A DNA stretch of 64,000 nt, taken from assembly GCF_010672455.1 (NCBI RefSeq), contig NZ_JAAHGO010000033.1, positions 32,591 to 96,590 of the forward strand. The letters are read 5' to 3'. A program made the translations under genes and the position numbers. The DNA is from Okeania sp. SIO2C9. Lineage in GTDB: Bacteria > Cyanobacteriota > Cyanobacteriia > Cyanobacteriales > Microcoleaceae. Shown piece by piece: positions 44,615 through 53,906 of the stretch (position 1 is the first letter of the stretch; each line of letters starts with the position of its first letter). The notes beneath the pieces are model-generated. The model worked only from the letters and a program-made list of their open reading frames with translations. It did not search any database and had not been told where the DNA came from.

Positions 44615-46363
44615 ATGACTAGAATCCATTCATCCGATGCCACTCCTGAACGTAGTTGGCAACAAAATATAGAAAATAAATTTCATAATGCTAGACTTTC
44701 ATCTAGCTTACTTAAATCTTTGACAGCAACTATTTTGCTTACTCTAACTGTTGGATGTATTCCCACTCAAAAGTTTCAAAGCAAAATATCTCCTACCTCA
44801 GAGAAAAATCTTATATCAGTTAATAACTGTGATTTAACTTCCGCTAAAGAAAATAACTCACAAATTTCTCTAGTCTCTCAAAATTCCAATGCTACTCAAT
44901 GTGCTTCTGTAGACCCGTTTAGTCAAGCAGTTAGGTTTGCCACAAAAGCCTCACAGTTAGCTCAGTCCGCGAGAACTAAACAACAGTGGGATAAGGTCGC
45001 CCAAGAATGGGTACAGGCAGTCGCTTGGATGCAAGCTGTACCACCAGGAAACCCTAGACGTGCTTTTGCTGAGAAAAAAGTTGTTGAGTATATGAGAAAT
45101 TTAGCTTATTCTCAACAACAAGCAGCTTCTGCACGTTCTCAATATAATCCTGTTTCTTTCAATAGCGATGTTCTCGACACCCAGTTAGAGCTTTATCTAT
45201 CTTTCGTTGCTACTGTTGGTCCGCCAGATGTTTTAATTGTGGGTAGTTCCCGCGCCTTATACGGGGTCGATCCGCAACAACTACAACAATATTTAGTAGC
45301 CAAAGGGTATCGTCCGTTAAACATATTTAACTTTAGCATCAATGGGGCTACAGCTAAAGTAGTAGAGTTTCAACTACGACAACTTTTGAACAATAATCAA
45401 CTGCCAAAATTAATTATTTGGGCAGATGGAGTACGAGCTTTTAATAGTGGAAGGGTAGATCGAACTTATAATTCAATTGTTGCTTCTGAGGGAAAAAGAA
45501 AATTACTTGCAGGTGTTCGTCCCCAGTTACCTCGCGCTCAGTCTAATTTGGCTTCTACCTGTTATCAGTTTCCCAAACCTTATAATGTATTTGCACCTCC
45601 CTACTCTCCTTTTGAGATATCGCGAGGAGAAGCAATAGAAGTTAATTATAGGGAACAGGGAAAAACGGTGCGATCCCGCGTCGGTGACAGAAGCAAGCAG
45701 TGGGAACTAGGGGAGGAAACCTTGCGATGGGAAAACCGACCAACAGAGGGAACGCGCAGCAACAGAGGAAACACCGGAGTCGGGAATAATTCTAATATTC
45801 TTTATCCTGACTATTTTAAGACTACCCAATATTCTTATAAACCCCTATCACAAAATTCCTCAAACTTAACATCTCATCCTCAATATTCTACTCAACTTGT
45901 ACAAGCAGTAGCGATCGCTGATGTTGCCAATGCTATTGATGCTAATGGTTTTCTGCCAATGGATGGGCGATTTAATCCTTCCTATTACTATCGGCGACGA
46001 CCTTATGTAGCAGGGCTTTATGATGGCGACTATGCTGGTTTTTATCTTGGAGGTACTCAGGCTCAAGCTTTAACTTCCGTTGTTAATTTTACTAAATCTC
46101 GCAATATTCCTTTAGTTTTTGTTAATTTACCTCTATCTGATAGTTATTTAGACTCTGTGCGTTGGTCTGCGGAAGAAGACTTTCATCGATGGATGCTAAG
46201 TCGGGCAAGAGAAAATGGCTTTAGATTCCTAAATTTCAATTTATATCAGCCTCAACTTGCCAAAAATGAATATTTTTTTGACCCCAGTCATCTAAATCGT
46301 TATGGTGCTGCTGCTGTAGCTCGTTATATTGCTGCTAGTTCTGGAATTTCTTGGCCACGTTGA
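44615..46363 (+). CDS. DUF1574/SGNH-like lipoprotein
   Basis: 582 aa. Hydrophobic segment at about 35-48 ending TVGC gives a possible lipobox, so surface or periplasmic location is likely. The SGNH-like core runs from DVLIVGSSRALYGVDP (block I, Ser) through NFSINGATAKVVEF and IIWADGVRAFNSGR to a C-terminal FDPSHLNRYGAAAVARY with the Asp/His pair. Proteins of this DUF1574 type are cyanobacterial and may modify exported polysaccharide. Residues about 347-392 (GKTVRSRVGDRSKQWELGEE...RSNRGNTG) are encoded by a G+C-richer block (45660-45785) unlike the rest and look like an in-frame insertion. A polar linker (50-95) follows the anchor. Confidence 0.75.
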   Translation: MTRIHSSDATPERSWQQNIENKFHNARLSSSLLKSLTATILLTLTVGCIPTQKFQSKISPTSEKNLISVNNCDLTSAKENNSQISLVSQNSNATQCASVDPFSQAVRFATKASQLAQSARTKQQWDKVAQEWVQAVAWMQAVPPGNPRRAFAEKKVVEYMRNLAYSQQQAASARSQYNPVSFNSDVLDTQLELYLSFVATVGPPDVLIVGSSRALYGVDPQQLQQYLVAKGYRPLNIFNFSINGATAKVVEFQLRQLLNNNQLPKLIIWADGVRAFNSGRVDRTYNSIVASEGKRKLLAGVRPQLPRAQSNLASTCYQFPKPYNVFAPPYSPFEISRGEAIEVNYREQGKTVRSRVGDRSKQWELGEETLRWENRPTEGTRSNRGNTGVGNNSNILYPDYFKTTQYSYKPLSQNSSNLTSHPQYSTQLVQAVAIADVANAIDANGFLPMDGRFNPSYYYRRRPYVAGLYDGDYAGFYLGGTQAQALTSVVNFTKSRNIPLVFVNLPLSDSYLDSVRWSAEEDFHRWMLSRARENGFRFLNFNLYQPQLAKNEYFFDPSHLNRYGAAAVARYIAASSGISWPR

Positions 46364-47600
46364 AGAAGGTGTTCAACAATTAATAATTAATAATTAATAA
46401 TTAATAATTAATAATTACCTCTCCTTGAAAACGGAATTGATTGACTCAAAGGAAAATTTTTTCTCTCTTGGTCGATTGGATATGGCTCCTTTGACCTCGC
46501 TATCCCATCCTATGGGAAGCTCCGAAGATCGACCGCTTTTTTCTCCTTTAAAGGAGAGGCTTTAAACCTTAATTATTCGGTAAGTTGTAGGTAGTAGGTT
46601 TTAGGGATATTCTATGGAATGTCCCTACTGTCATTTGAGTTATCAGTTATCAGTTATCAGTACCTCTCTGTGCCTGTTTGCGCAGCATGACCTAGGAAAG
46701 TATTGGGATTGAAATATTGAACTTGATTTTCTCTTGGTCGATTGGATATGGTTAGGAAACCCATCCATCCCACCCTTCGGAGCTTTCCCGTAGGGTGGGA
46801 TGGCGAGGTCAAAGGAGCCATATCCAATCGACTCCTGTGAAGAAAAAATTTCCTTTGAGTCAATCAATTCCGTTTTAAAGGAGAGGTAATTCTAAATTCG
46901 CGCATTCTAAATTATTGAAGCGTCTGCAACGTATTTTCGTCCGAAGCGACCCACAGGGTTTCGCAACATTCCAGGACGGAAAGCCATCTCAAATCCTAGT
47001 TTTTCCTACCTCATGGGTAAGTTCTGATTACTTCAATCTTCCCTACTCCCTTACTCCCCCACTCCCCTGCTCTCCCCTCTCCACTAGATGTATATTGGCC
47101 ATATTTGCTTTAAACTCGCGCAATTATCTGAGAATTTACGATCGCTGCTTCTATTTTGTTGCACTACTTCTAGAAATAGCTTCAGCGATCGCACTGAATT
47201 AATATATTTATAGCGGAAATAGCGTAAGTGTCAGCACGGATTTAATTGGCTATTTTTTGGCGATTAAATATTGAATAAAAGCTCTATTTATATAATTATC
47301 AGGAGTTTTTATCTAGCAATTATTTTTCCAGGAAATATTGCAGAAGTGACAAATCAACCAGATTTAAGCAGATGATTTTGCCAGAAAAGTGATAATTTAT
47401 AGTTGCATCTACATAGTTAACACAAATTTTACCACTTCAAAAACAGATGAAAGTCAAGCAGGCAAAGACTTAAAGTGTTATTTATCTAAGCTTTATCAAA
47501 ATCATCCAAATCTTCACATATCCTTCAACTATAAGCCTTCTGTAGTAGTTATATTAGATTTAATGAAACAAACAACACACAGTTCAAGAGAACAAAACCA
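46364..47600. other. Intergenic region with inverted dispersed repeats
   Basis: 46380-46890 is described as a repeat. The short repeat TTTGCGCAGCATGACC is at 46678-46693. From 46900 to 47600 there is a pyrimidine-rich microsatellite (47040-47085), HIP1 sites, and the promoter of the PEP-CTERM gene. ORFs at 46643-47202 consist of repeat DNA, and the ORF at 47389-47604 has no supporting features. Confidence 0.55.
46380..46890. repeat. Long imperfect inverted repeat built from one dispersed element
   Basis: 46380-46570 and 46735-46890 carry the same element in opposite orientation (CTCTTGGTCGATTGGATATGG, CTCCTTTGACCTCGC, GATTGACTCAAAGGAAA; last two complemented on the right). Within the right copy, CCATCCCACCCT (46765-46776) pairs exactly with AGGGTGGGATGG (46792-46803). 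The left copy is similar to 19720-19840. Confidence 0.7.
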
Positions 47601-48458
47601 ATGAAAACAACTAAATTATTAACTTCCGTATTCGTTTTAGGTTCCATCGCATTAGGTACATTAGGTCAGGCAAAAGAAGCAGCAGCAATCACTTTTACAG
47701 ATCCAACAGATCCAAACGGTCAGACAATAGAAGCTAAAGATCCAGAGAAGGAGCTACTAAGAGGTTGGTTAGCAGAAGAAGCTGTTTCAGACGGAGTATA
47801 TCACGATCCAGACAAAATCCATAACCACGCTTTCTGGCTACCTGGTTTGATAGGTGGAGATGAAGAAGTATTGTTTGGAACATTTGTTTGGGATGGTCCT
47901 GCTTTCTTCTACGAATACGAAGATGGAACCGCTAATCTGTTTGGTAGCATTTACGCATTGCGCGATGATAACAAAAAATTTGATGTTAATGTTTGGTTTG
48001 AAGGCAAAAAAGAAGAATCAGGTTCCAATGGTCCTAAGAAAGAATTGAATGGTTCTGCTTACAGCAATGGCGGTCCAGTAGATACTGATGACTGGTATTA
48101 TTACGATGTCGTTCAGGAAATGTCTACTTTAACTGGAGTAAGTGGAGAATATGCAGGAAAAGAGTTGAATTTATTTGACGTGACTAATGGCGGATATACT
48201 ACCCAGGTTGGTATTGGAGCTAATGGAAAAAATATCAATATGGGTCTAGCTACCTGGTTTGGCGATCATGAAAACTTCACCTACGCTGATTCTGATTATG
48301 ATCACTCTGATATCAACATTGATCTAGTTGCACTAGAAGCAGAAGAAGGTGGTAGCGGTATTTTGGGTGAGAGTATTCCTGAACCAGCAACAATGAGTCT
48401 TCTAAGTCTTGGTTTATTGGGTTCTGGTCTGGGTGTATTGAAGCGCAAAAATAAGTAA
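47601..48458 (+). CDS. PEP-CTERM sorting-domain exported protein
   Basis: 285 aa. Signal peptide at 1-30 (TKLLTSVFVLGSIALGTL, cleavage near AAA-IT). The C-terminus is a textbook PEP-CTERM signal: PEPATMSLLSLGLLGSGLG followed by basic VLKRKNK, read by an exosortase that anchors or releases proteins into the extracellular matrix. The mature domain is acidic and Gly/Asn/Asp-rich (IGGDEEVLFGTFVWDGP, YADSDYDHSDINIDL) with predicted beta structure and possible calcium binding; it is not a named domain that I recognise. The gene is monocistronic, with a long upstream region. Likely role: surface or sheath component. Confidence 0.85.
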   Translation: MKTTKLLTSVFVLGSIALGTLGQAKEAAAITFTDPTDPNGQTIEAKDPEKELLRGWLAEEAVSDGVYHDPDKIHNHAFWLPGLIGGDEEVLFGTFVWDGPAFFYEYEDGTANLFGSIYALRDDNKKFDVNVWFEGKKEESGSNGPKKELNGSAYSNGGPVDTDDWYYYDVVQEMSTLTGVSGEYAGKELNLFDVTNGGYTTQVGIGANGKNINMGLATWFGDHENFTYADSDYDHSDINIDLVALEAEEGGSGILGESIPEPATMSLLSLGLLGSGLGVLKRKNK

Positions 48459-48872
48459 TTGATCTTCATCTTTACCACCCAAATGATGCAAACATTAGCA
48501 TCCCATCATCCCAAAACTAGGGAACTTCTATCGCTTCTACTTCTAATCTATTATTCAATTCAGCTTCAACTTATACAAAATATATATCAGGGTATCTCTA
48601 CCAATCAAATTAAACAATATTTCAGTTAACTACTTTTCAATATTCATAGCAGCTTACGACCTAGAATTGGATAATGATAAACATATCTTCTGAACGATTT
48701 CAGAATGATTAGGAGAATACGAAAGCACACCAGGGCTAACTACTGAAGCCGAATAATTGGACATGCGTTGGAAAAATCTCAATAAATCTTGAAAACAATT
48801 ACGATTATCTGCTATGGTATATTAAACTCTCCTAAGTTATCAAATGCTTTTTTTCATGGTTTACCAGTTCCA
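48459..48872. other. Intergenic region and left end of the tnpB element
   Basis: Downstream of the PEP-CTERM gene there is no strong terminator. The segment from about 48700 to 48872 is probably the left end of the following tnpB element. No tnpA (Y1 transposase) is encoded. Confidence 0.4.
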
Positions 48873-49940
48873 ATGAAATCAATCAAGACCAAGCTAAAAC
48901 TTAACAATAAGCAAAAAACAATACTTGCCAAACACGCAGGTGTTGCTCGTCATGCTTATAACTGGGGGTTAGCAACTTGTATAAAAGAGTACGAAGAAAC
49001 TAAAAAACGCCTAAGCGCCATCACCCTGCATAAGCGTTTAGTAGCCGAAGTCAAATCAATTAATCCCTGGTACTATGAGGTATCTAAATGTGCCCCCCAG
49101 CAAGCATTAAGAGATTTAGACAGAGCATTTAAAAACTTTCTAACTATTCCTGAACGTGGATTCCCAAAATTTAAAAAAAAAGGTAGAAAAGACAGCTTTT
49201 ACTTAGAAGGAAGTATCAAGATTTTCCAAGGAAACTACATAAAATTACCCAGAATAGGAGTAGTAAAAACATACGAAATCTTACCTCCAGTACCAATAAA
49301 AAACGTCACCATATCAAAAAAAGCAGATAGTTGGTACATCAGTTTCAAGTACAACTTTGAATCCTATCCAACAGAAAAAATTGGAGAAACCATAGGTGTA
49401 GACATAGGCATAAATACATTAGCAACCTGTTCTGATGGCAGCAAATTTGCTAACGTCAAAGCCTATAGACAAACCAAAAAACGATTAGTTCGTCATCAAC
49501 GAGCAGTTAGTAAAAAAGTTATTGGCTCCAAAAACAGACGCAAAGCAGTAAAAAAACTAGCAAAACTTCACAAAAAAGTAGCCGATATCAGAGCATATGC
49601 ACTACATAAACTCACTTCATGGTTAGCTAAAAACCACAGCACCATAGTAATTGAGGATTTGAATGTCAGTGGAATGCTCAAAAATCACAAATTAGCAAGT
49701 GCTATTGCTGATTGTGGATTTTATGAATTTAAACGTCAACTTACATACAAATGTGAATGGTACGGCAGTGAATTAGTAATAGCGGATAGGTATTATCCAA
49801 GTTCTCAAATATGTTCAAACTGTGGACATCAACAGAAAATGCCATTGCACTTGAGAACTTATGAATGTAGTGAATGCGGTTTTGAAACTGACAGAGATTT
49901 TAATGCTGCTGTCAACCTGAAAAACTATGTGTATAAGTAG
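48873..49940 (+). CDS. tnpB: TnpB RNA-guided nuclease (IS200/IS605 OrfB), intact
   Basis: 355 aa from ATG 48873 (MKSIKTKLKLNNKQKTILAK), the normal family N-terminus; an upstream TTG would add 28 unrelated residues. RuvC-I GVDIGINTLATCSDG, RuvC-II TIVIEDLNVSGM, zinc ribbon CSNCG...CSECG and RuvC-III TDRDFNAAVNLKNY supply the complete D-E-D active site. With the omega-RNA from its 3' end, such proteins cut the donor joint and bias transposon retention. No TnpA partner is nearby, so it must be moved in trans. One of two apparently functional tnpB genes in the window. Confidence 0.93.
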   Translation: MKSIKTKLKLNNKQKTILAKHAGVARHAYNWGLATCIKEYEETKKRLSAITLHKRLVAEVKSINPWYYEVSKCAPQQALRDLDRAFKNFLTIPERGFPKFKKKGRKDSFYLEGSIKIFQGNYIKLPRIGVVKTYEILPPVPIKNVTISKKADSWYISFKYNFESYPTEKIGETIGVDIGINTLATCSDGSKFANVKAYRQTKKRLVRHQRAVSKKVIGSKNRRKAVKKLAKLHKKVADIRAYALHKLTSWLAKNHSTIVIEDLNVSGMLKNHKLASAIADCGFYEFKRQLTYKCEWYGSELVIADRYYPSSQICSNCGHQQKMPLHLRTYECSECGFETDRDFNAAVNLKNYVYK

Positions 49941-50045
49941 CTTGAGTTCCAAGCGAATTTAAGCCTGCTCTTGAAGATAAGTTACAGACTGCGGTCAGTG
50001 GTCTTCAGTGAAACAGGAAGCTAGCTCCAAAGCTCATGCAATCAT
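49941..50045 (+). mobile_element. Right end / candidate omega-RNA of the intact tnpB
   Basis: GACTGCGGTCAGTGGTCTTC, AGTGAAACAGGAAGCTAGCT and a TTC-x-AGTGAA motif are typical of TnpB right ends, overlapping the omega-RNA. The boundary is probably near CATGCAATCATTCATGGGTAAG (50034-50050, in part); the sequence beyond it would serve as guide. Confidence 0.5.
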
Positions 50046-50317
50046 TCATGGGTAAGTTTGGGTAAGTTTAGTAGAACGGAAAGTAAATAAATCAAACTAC
50101 AGATTAAAGATAAAATCTTGGTCTCCACTGTCAAATATGACTGGAGACCAATTTTAGTTTTTACACTCTCAGATCTAAAGACACTCTCGTTTCCCACTTT
50201 CCACGTGCTTCTGATGAGAAATCTCCAGAAACAAAAATTAGCCTCGCCTTTTTCAAAAAACTTTGTGGGAATGTTCCATTTATACCTATTTGACATATCA
50301 AAAACTTAAAACTTATA

Positions 50318-50407
50318 AGACTTACGCAGATACGCTATATATAGTACTCATAACTATTGTCCAATAGTTACTGGACTCTATACACAGTGTCTTTGCGTAA
50401 GTCCTGA
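50318..50407. repeat. MITE with GACTTACGCA termini
   Basis: AGACTTACGCAGATACGCTATATATAG at the left and CTTTGCGTAAGTCCTGA at the right form imperfect terminal inverted repeats about 90 bp apart; the centre has the palindrome ACTATTGTCCAATAGT. Copies at 59929-60018 and a deleted one at 62621-62667. Confidence 0.8.
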
Positions 50408-50447
50408 CTTAGATAAGACAAGATTTCTCCTTATCTCCTAGATAACT

Positions 50448-50688
50448 AGGGTTTGCTGAAAAAGTCTTATGGGTGAGGGTAGGAGTCAGGAGTCAGGAGA
50501 CAGGAGTCAGGAGGAATGGGAGTTATAGAGGAGGTAGTCGGAAAAATGGTCTGTTAATTTTTCTGTCCTAGTGAGCCTTTTGTGCTAACTTTTTGAACCT
50601 TTTTGACCTCACTTATGGCACTTTTCCTAGCCCTAAAAATGCTAAAAGTTTTATCTGTCAATGATTTTAGATTTATTCAGCAAGCCCT
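50448..50688. repeat. MITE with AGGGTTTGCTGA termini and AACT duplication
   Basis: Ends AGGGTTTGCTGAAAAAGT and ATTTATTCAGCAAGCCCT are imperfect inverted repeats; AACT flanks both ends (50444-50447 and 50689-50692). Same family as 30466 and 39258; the interior carries a GGAGTCAGGAGTCAGG microsatellite. Confidence 0.85.
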
Positions 50689-50939
50689 AACTAAGTACCA
50701 AATCCGGTCTTCAAAACCATGTTTTTCAAATTCCTTTCTAACCCTTCTGCACTCTGCCTTACCTCACGATCAACCTTACTTTCAAAACAGAATTTAGTAT
50801 AAACGCCTTATTCCTTCTTCCTTCTGCCATAACACAACAATTCTTCAATTCCTAAAGGCCGTAGTTATTGCTATACAATAACCAAGTGGTGCAGAAATTT
50901 TGCCAATCTCTATCTAATCTAAAATCTAGAATATTAACC

Positions 50940-51863
50940 ATGGACATTAAACGAGTAATTATTGCTCATAAGGCCAAAGATGATGTGAGTCAGCATTATG
51001 CAGAACAATGTGCTAGACAGTTGGAAGATAGAGGCTGTCAAGTGTTAATGGGGCCTAGTGGACCACAAGATAATCCATATCCAGTTTTTCTTGCTTCTAG
51101 CACTCATAAAATTGACTTAGCAGTGGTTTTAGGAGGGGATGGTAGTGCTTTAGCTGCTGCAAGACATTTAGCAGCTCTAGGTATTCCAATGTTGGCAGTT
51201 AATGTGGGAGGACATTTGGGATTTTTGACAGAAAATTTTGAAGATTTTAAGGATACAGAGAAGGTATGGGATAGGTTATTTGAAGACCGGTATGCTGTAC
51301 AACAGCGGATGATGTTACAGTCAGCAGTGTTTAATGGCGATCGCACTAACCTCCAACCAGCAAGCGATCGCTTTTTAGCTTTGAATGAATTTTGTATTAA
51401 ACCTGCTTCTGCTGACAGGATGCCTACTTCTATTTTGGAAGTAGAAGTTGATGGTGAGGTAGTAGACCAATATCAAGGGGATGGACTTATTGTTGCTAGT
51501 CCTACAGGTTCTACTTGCTATACTGCTTCTGCTAATGGACCAATTATGCACGCTGGTATGGCTTCTATTTCTGTGACTCCAATTTGTCCTTTAAGTCTTT
51601 CTAGTCGTCCTATTGTACTTCCTCCTGGTTGTATAGTTAGTGTTTGGCCTTTACAGGAGCACGATCTAACTACTAAACTTTGGGCAGATGGAGTTCTGTC
51701 TACTGCTATTTGGCCTGGACAACGGGTGGATGTGCGTATGGCAGATTGTCAGGCTAAGTTTATTATTTTGCGGGAAAATTATTCATTTTTCCAGACTCTT
51801 AGAGAAAAACTACAATGGGCAGGTGCTAGAATTAAGTACAATAATGAGCATCGTAGTAATTAA
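50940..51863 (+). CDS. nadK: NAD kinase
   Basis: 307 aa from ATG 50940. It phosphorylates NAD to NADP with ATP. The GGDGS motif is at residues 65-69, VNVGGHLGFLTE, the dinucleotide loop LNEFCIKPAS, the DGLIVASPTGSTCYTASANGP block and ICPLSLSSRPIVLP are all intact. The length and the spacing suit one of the two NadK paralogues that cyanobacteria carry. It is intact, monocistronic, and its stop codon is only a few bases from the 5' end of the HEARO/IscB element, so the nadK 3' end may be the guide source for that element. Confidence 0.93.
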   Translation: MDIKRVIIAHKAKDDVSQHYAEQCARQLEDRGCQVLMGPSGPQDNPYPVFLASSTHKIDLAVVLGGDGSALAAARHLAALGIPMLAVNVGGHLGFLTENFEDFKDTEKVWDRLFEDRYAVQQRMMLQSAVFNGDRTNLQPASDRFLALNEFCIKPASADRMPTSILEVEVDGEVVDQYQGDGLIVASPTGSTCYTASANGPIMHAGMASISVTPICPLSLSSRPIVLPPGCIVSVWPLQEHDLTTKLWADGVLSTAIWPGQRVDVRMADCQAKFIILRENYSFFQTLREKLQWAGARIKYNNEHRSN

Positions 51864-51867
51864 GTCA

Positions 51868-52100
51868 GCACCCCGCTCTAAAAAGATGGGGCTTCGTGCC
51901 TCGTTGAATTAGGTAGCTGACCAGCCTAAGCCTTTTGAAGGCTACGTTGCATTTAAGAGCCAAAGTTCTCACCTTGGGATGCTTGCCAGTTCCATGCTCT
52001 GAAACTAGATAGTTAAAAGTTTACGAGGGGTAAAGCGGTGCTATTTGGACGTGCCGGAATGCAACATTGGCGAGGCAAACATTACCCTGCTTGCAGGAGT
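51868..52100 (+). ncRNA. HEARO / IscB omega-RNA
   Basis: The region directly upstream of iscB carries the ordered hairpins of HEARO RNAs: CCCCGCTCTAAAAAGATGGGG with TTCGTGCCTCG, the AGGTAGCTGACCAGCCTAAG block, a CCTTTTGAAGG hairpin and GTTGCATTTAAGAGCC, TTACGAGGGGTAAAGCGGTG, and the pairing GTTGCAT/ATGCAAC (51949 and 52059 regions). HEARO was defined as an RNA upstream of HNH genes in cyanobacteria and later shown to be the guide scaffold of IscB. Exact ends are estimates; the guide is expected at the 5' side, next to the nadK stop. Confidence 0.8.
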
Positions 52101-52107
52101 TTTTTCA

Positions 52108-53622
52108 ATGAATAAAAATTCGGTTTTTGTACTTGATAAGAACAAAAAGCAATGCAATCCAGTGCATCCTGCTGCTGCCAGAAAATTATTAACAGAAGGC
52201 AAAGCAGCAGTGTTTAGACAATATCCATTCACTATTATTCTTAAGGATGAATCAACAGATGAAATAAAGCAGTTGAGAATCAAAATAGACCCTGGAGCTA
52301 AAACAACAGGATTGGCAATAGTTTCTGATACCAACATAGTTTGGTGTGCAGAATTGGGGCATCGAGGGTTTCAAGTCAGAGATAACTTAAGCGATCGTCG
52401 GATAAAAAGAAGGTCAAGACGTAGTCGCAAGACTCGTTATCGTAAACCTCGCTTTCTCAATCGCAAACGACCGCAAGCATGGTTGCCACCTTCATCAATG
52501 TCAAGGGTATTCAACATCCAATCTTGGGTAAAGAAACTGTGTCGATTAGCTCCTACCACTTCTATTAGTATGGAGTTAGTTCGGTTTGATATGCAGAAAA
52601 TGGTAAACCCAGAAATTAACGGTGTTGAGTACCAGCGTGGTGAGCTATTCGGTTATGAAGTCAGAGAATATCTTCTGGAAAAGTTTAACCGAACTTGTGT
52701 TTATTGCAATAGCAAAGACGGCCCTTTTAACCTCGATCATTTTCATCCTAAGTCCAAAGGAGGTAGTGATCAAGTATCCAATTTAGTTTTGAGTTGCGTT
52801 AAATGCAATCAAGCCAAAGATAATCAATTGCCGGCTGATTTTTTGAGTGATAGACCCAAGCTTTTAGCAATGATAGATAAACAGAGAAAACAGCCGCTTG
52901 CTGATGCTGCTGCTGTTAACGCTACTCGTTGGAAGCTAAAGGAAATTCTCAAAACTACTGGTTTGCCTGTTGAAATTGGTAGTGGGGGATTAACAAAGTT
53001 TAATCGAAAGCACTTAGGTATTTCCAAATCTCACTGGACTGATGCAGCGTGCGTTGGAAAATCTACTCCAGAAACTTTAAACATCAGAGGCTATCAACCT
53101 CTTTTAATTAAAGCTATGGGGTATAGTTTTCGTCAGATGGTTAAGTCTGATAAGTACGGATTTCCCAGGGGAGCTCCGAAGTTAAGGCAGAAGTCATTCT
53201 TTGGTTTTCAGACTGGAGATATGGTTAAGGCAGTAGTTCCTAAAGGCAAATATGCAGGTACTCATACCGGCAGAATTGCTGTTAGGAAAAAGGTTTCTCA
53301 GATGACAATCAAATCAAGTAGAAAACTTAGAAGTAAGTCAGTTAGGCAAATGCTGAATTGGGCACATTACAGATTTGAACTTTTCTTGAAACATAAAGCT
53401 GCTGAATATAACAAAATCGTCTTAGATGTAAGTGAAGCTTATACTAGCAAAACAGTTAGCTGGACTGGTGAGATCCTGAATAATTTAGGTGGTAAAAAAG
53501 TTGTTACTGGTAACGATGGTTTTCGCCTCGATCGCGACTTAAACGGAGCGCGTGGAATTTTGATCAAAAGCGTGGTAGAGAAATTTTCTACCACATTGGG
53601 AGATACCCCCTCAGTAAGTTAA
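52108..53622 (+). CDS. iscB: IscB RNA-guided nuclease fused in frame to a TnpB C-terminal fragment
   Basis: 504 aa from ATG 52108. IscB parts: PLMP-like N-terminus (VFVLDKNKKQCNPVHPAAAR), RuvC-I KIDPGAKTTG (D61), Arg-rich bridge helix (98-116), RuvC-II SMELVRFDM (E156), an HNH domain with CVYC (197-200), NLDHFHP (D210, H211) and CVKC (230-233), and RuvC-III HWTDAACV (H309, D312). The normal C-terminal domain begins (AGTHTGRIAVRK) but after about residue 393 the sequence becomes a TnpB C-terminus (RKLRSKSVRQMLNWAHYRF, SEAYTSKTVSWTGEI, LDRDLNGARGI) to the stop. The true IscB tail lies in another frame at 53664. All IscB catalytic residues are present; loss of the tail, which binds RNA and the target-adjacent motif, probably inactivates targeting. 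Confidence 0.88.
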   Translation: MNKNSVFVLDKNKKQCNPVHPAAARKLLTEGKAAVFRQYPFTIILKDESTDEIKQLRIKIDPGAKTTGLAIVSDTNIVWCAELGHRGFQVRDNLSDRRIKRRSRRSRKTRYRKPRFLNRKRPQAWLPPSSMSRVFNIQSWVKKLCRLAPTTSISMELVRFDMQKMVNPEINGVEYQRGELFGYEVREYLLEKFNRTCVYCNSKDGPFNLDHFHPKSKGGSDQVSNLVLSCVKCNQAKDNQLPADFLSDRPKLLAMIDKQRKQPLADAAAVNATRWKLKEILKTTGLPVEIGSGGLTKFNRKHLGISKSHWTDAACVGKSTPETLNIRGYQPLLIKAMGYSFRQMVKSDKYGFPRGAPKLRQKSFFGFQTGDMVKAVVPKGKYAGTHTGRIAVRKKVSQMTIKSSRKLRSKSVRQMLNWAHYRFELFLKHKAAEYNKIVLDVSEAYTSKTVSWTGEILNNLGGKKVVTGNDGFRLDRDLNGARGILIKSVVEKFSTTLGDTPSVS

Positions 53623-53663
53623 TCTTGCTGTGCATTGTTAACAATTGTTAGCAAAATAGTATC

Positions 53664-53906
53664 GGCAACTTTAAACTCAAAACATCAACTCAAACCTTTG
53701 ACGTAAATTACAAGTATTGTCGTCATCTCCATAAGTCTGATGGGTTCGACTATGGATTTGGGGAATTAGTCAAACAGAAAGCTCCAAAACCTAATTCAAA
53801 ACTTCTGGCCTTACCTGTTAAACTTGACCTCTTTGATACAACTGAGTTTTCTACTGAAGTTACCAAAACTAAAACTAAGCGTTACTCGTCAGTTCAAGGG
53901 CACTGA
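53664..53906 (+). pseudogene. Displaced C-terminal segment of iscB
   Basis: The frame reads GNFKLKTSTQTFDVNYKYCR, HLHKSDGFDYGFGELVKQK, then LPVKLDLFDTTEFSTEV to TGA 53904-53906. This is the usual IscB C-terminus (RKTGNF-x-I-x-T ... YCR-x-x-H-x-SDG-x-x-YG). It has no start and is separated from the upstream part by about 370 bp of TnpB sequence. Confidence 0.8.

Larger units (their letters stand above)
50046..50939. other. Intergenic region with two MITEs upstream of nadK
   Basis: Carries the elements at 50318 and 50448. ORFs at 50042-50309 on both strands and 50603-50797 lack family features, and the last lies in MITE sequence. The nadK promoter should be within 50800-50939. Confidence 0.5.

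Noticed and set aside
47389..47604. 71-codon ORF upstream of the PEP-CTERM gene
   Set aside because: No recognisable features; it lies in the expected promoter and leader region and merely touches the next ATG.
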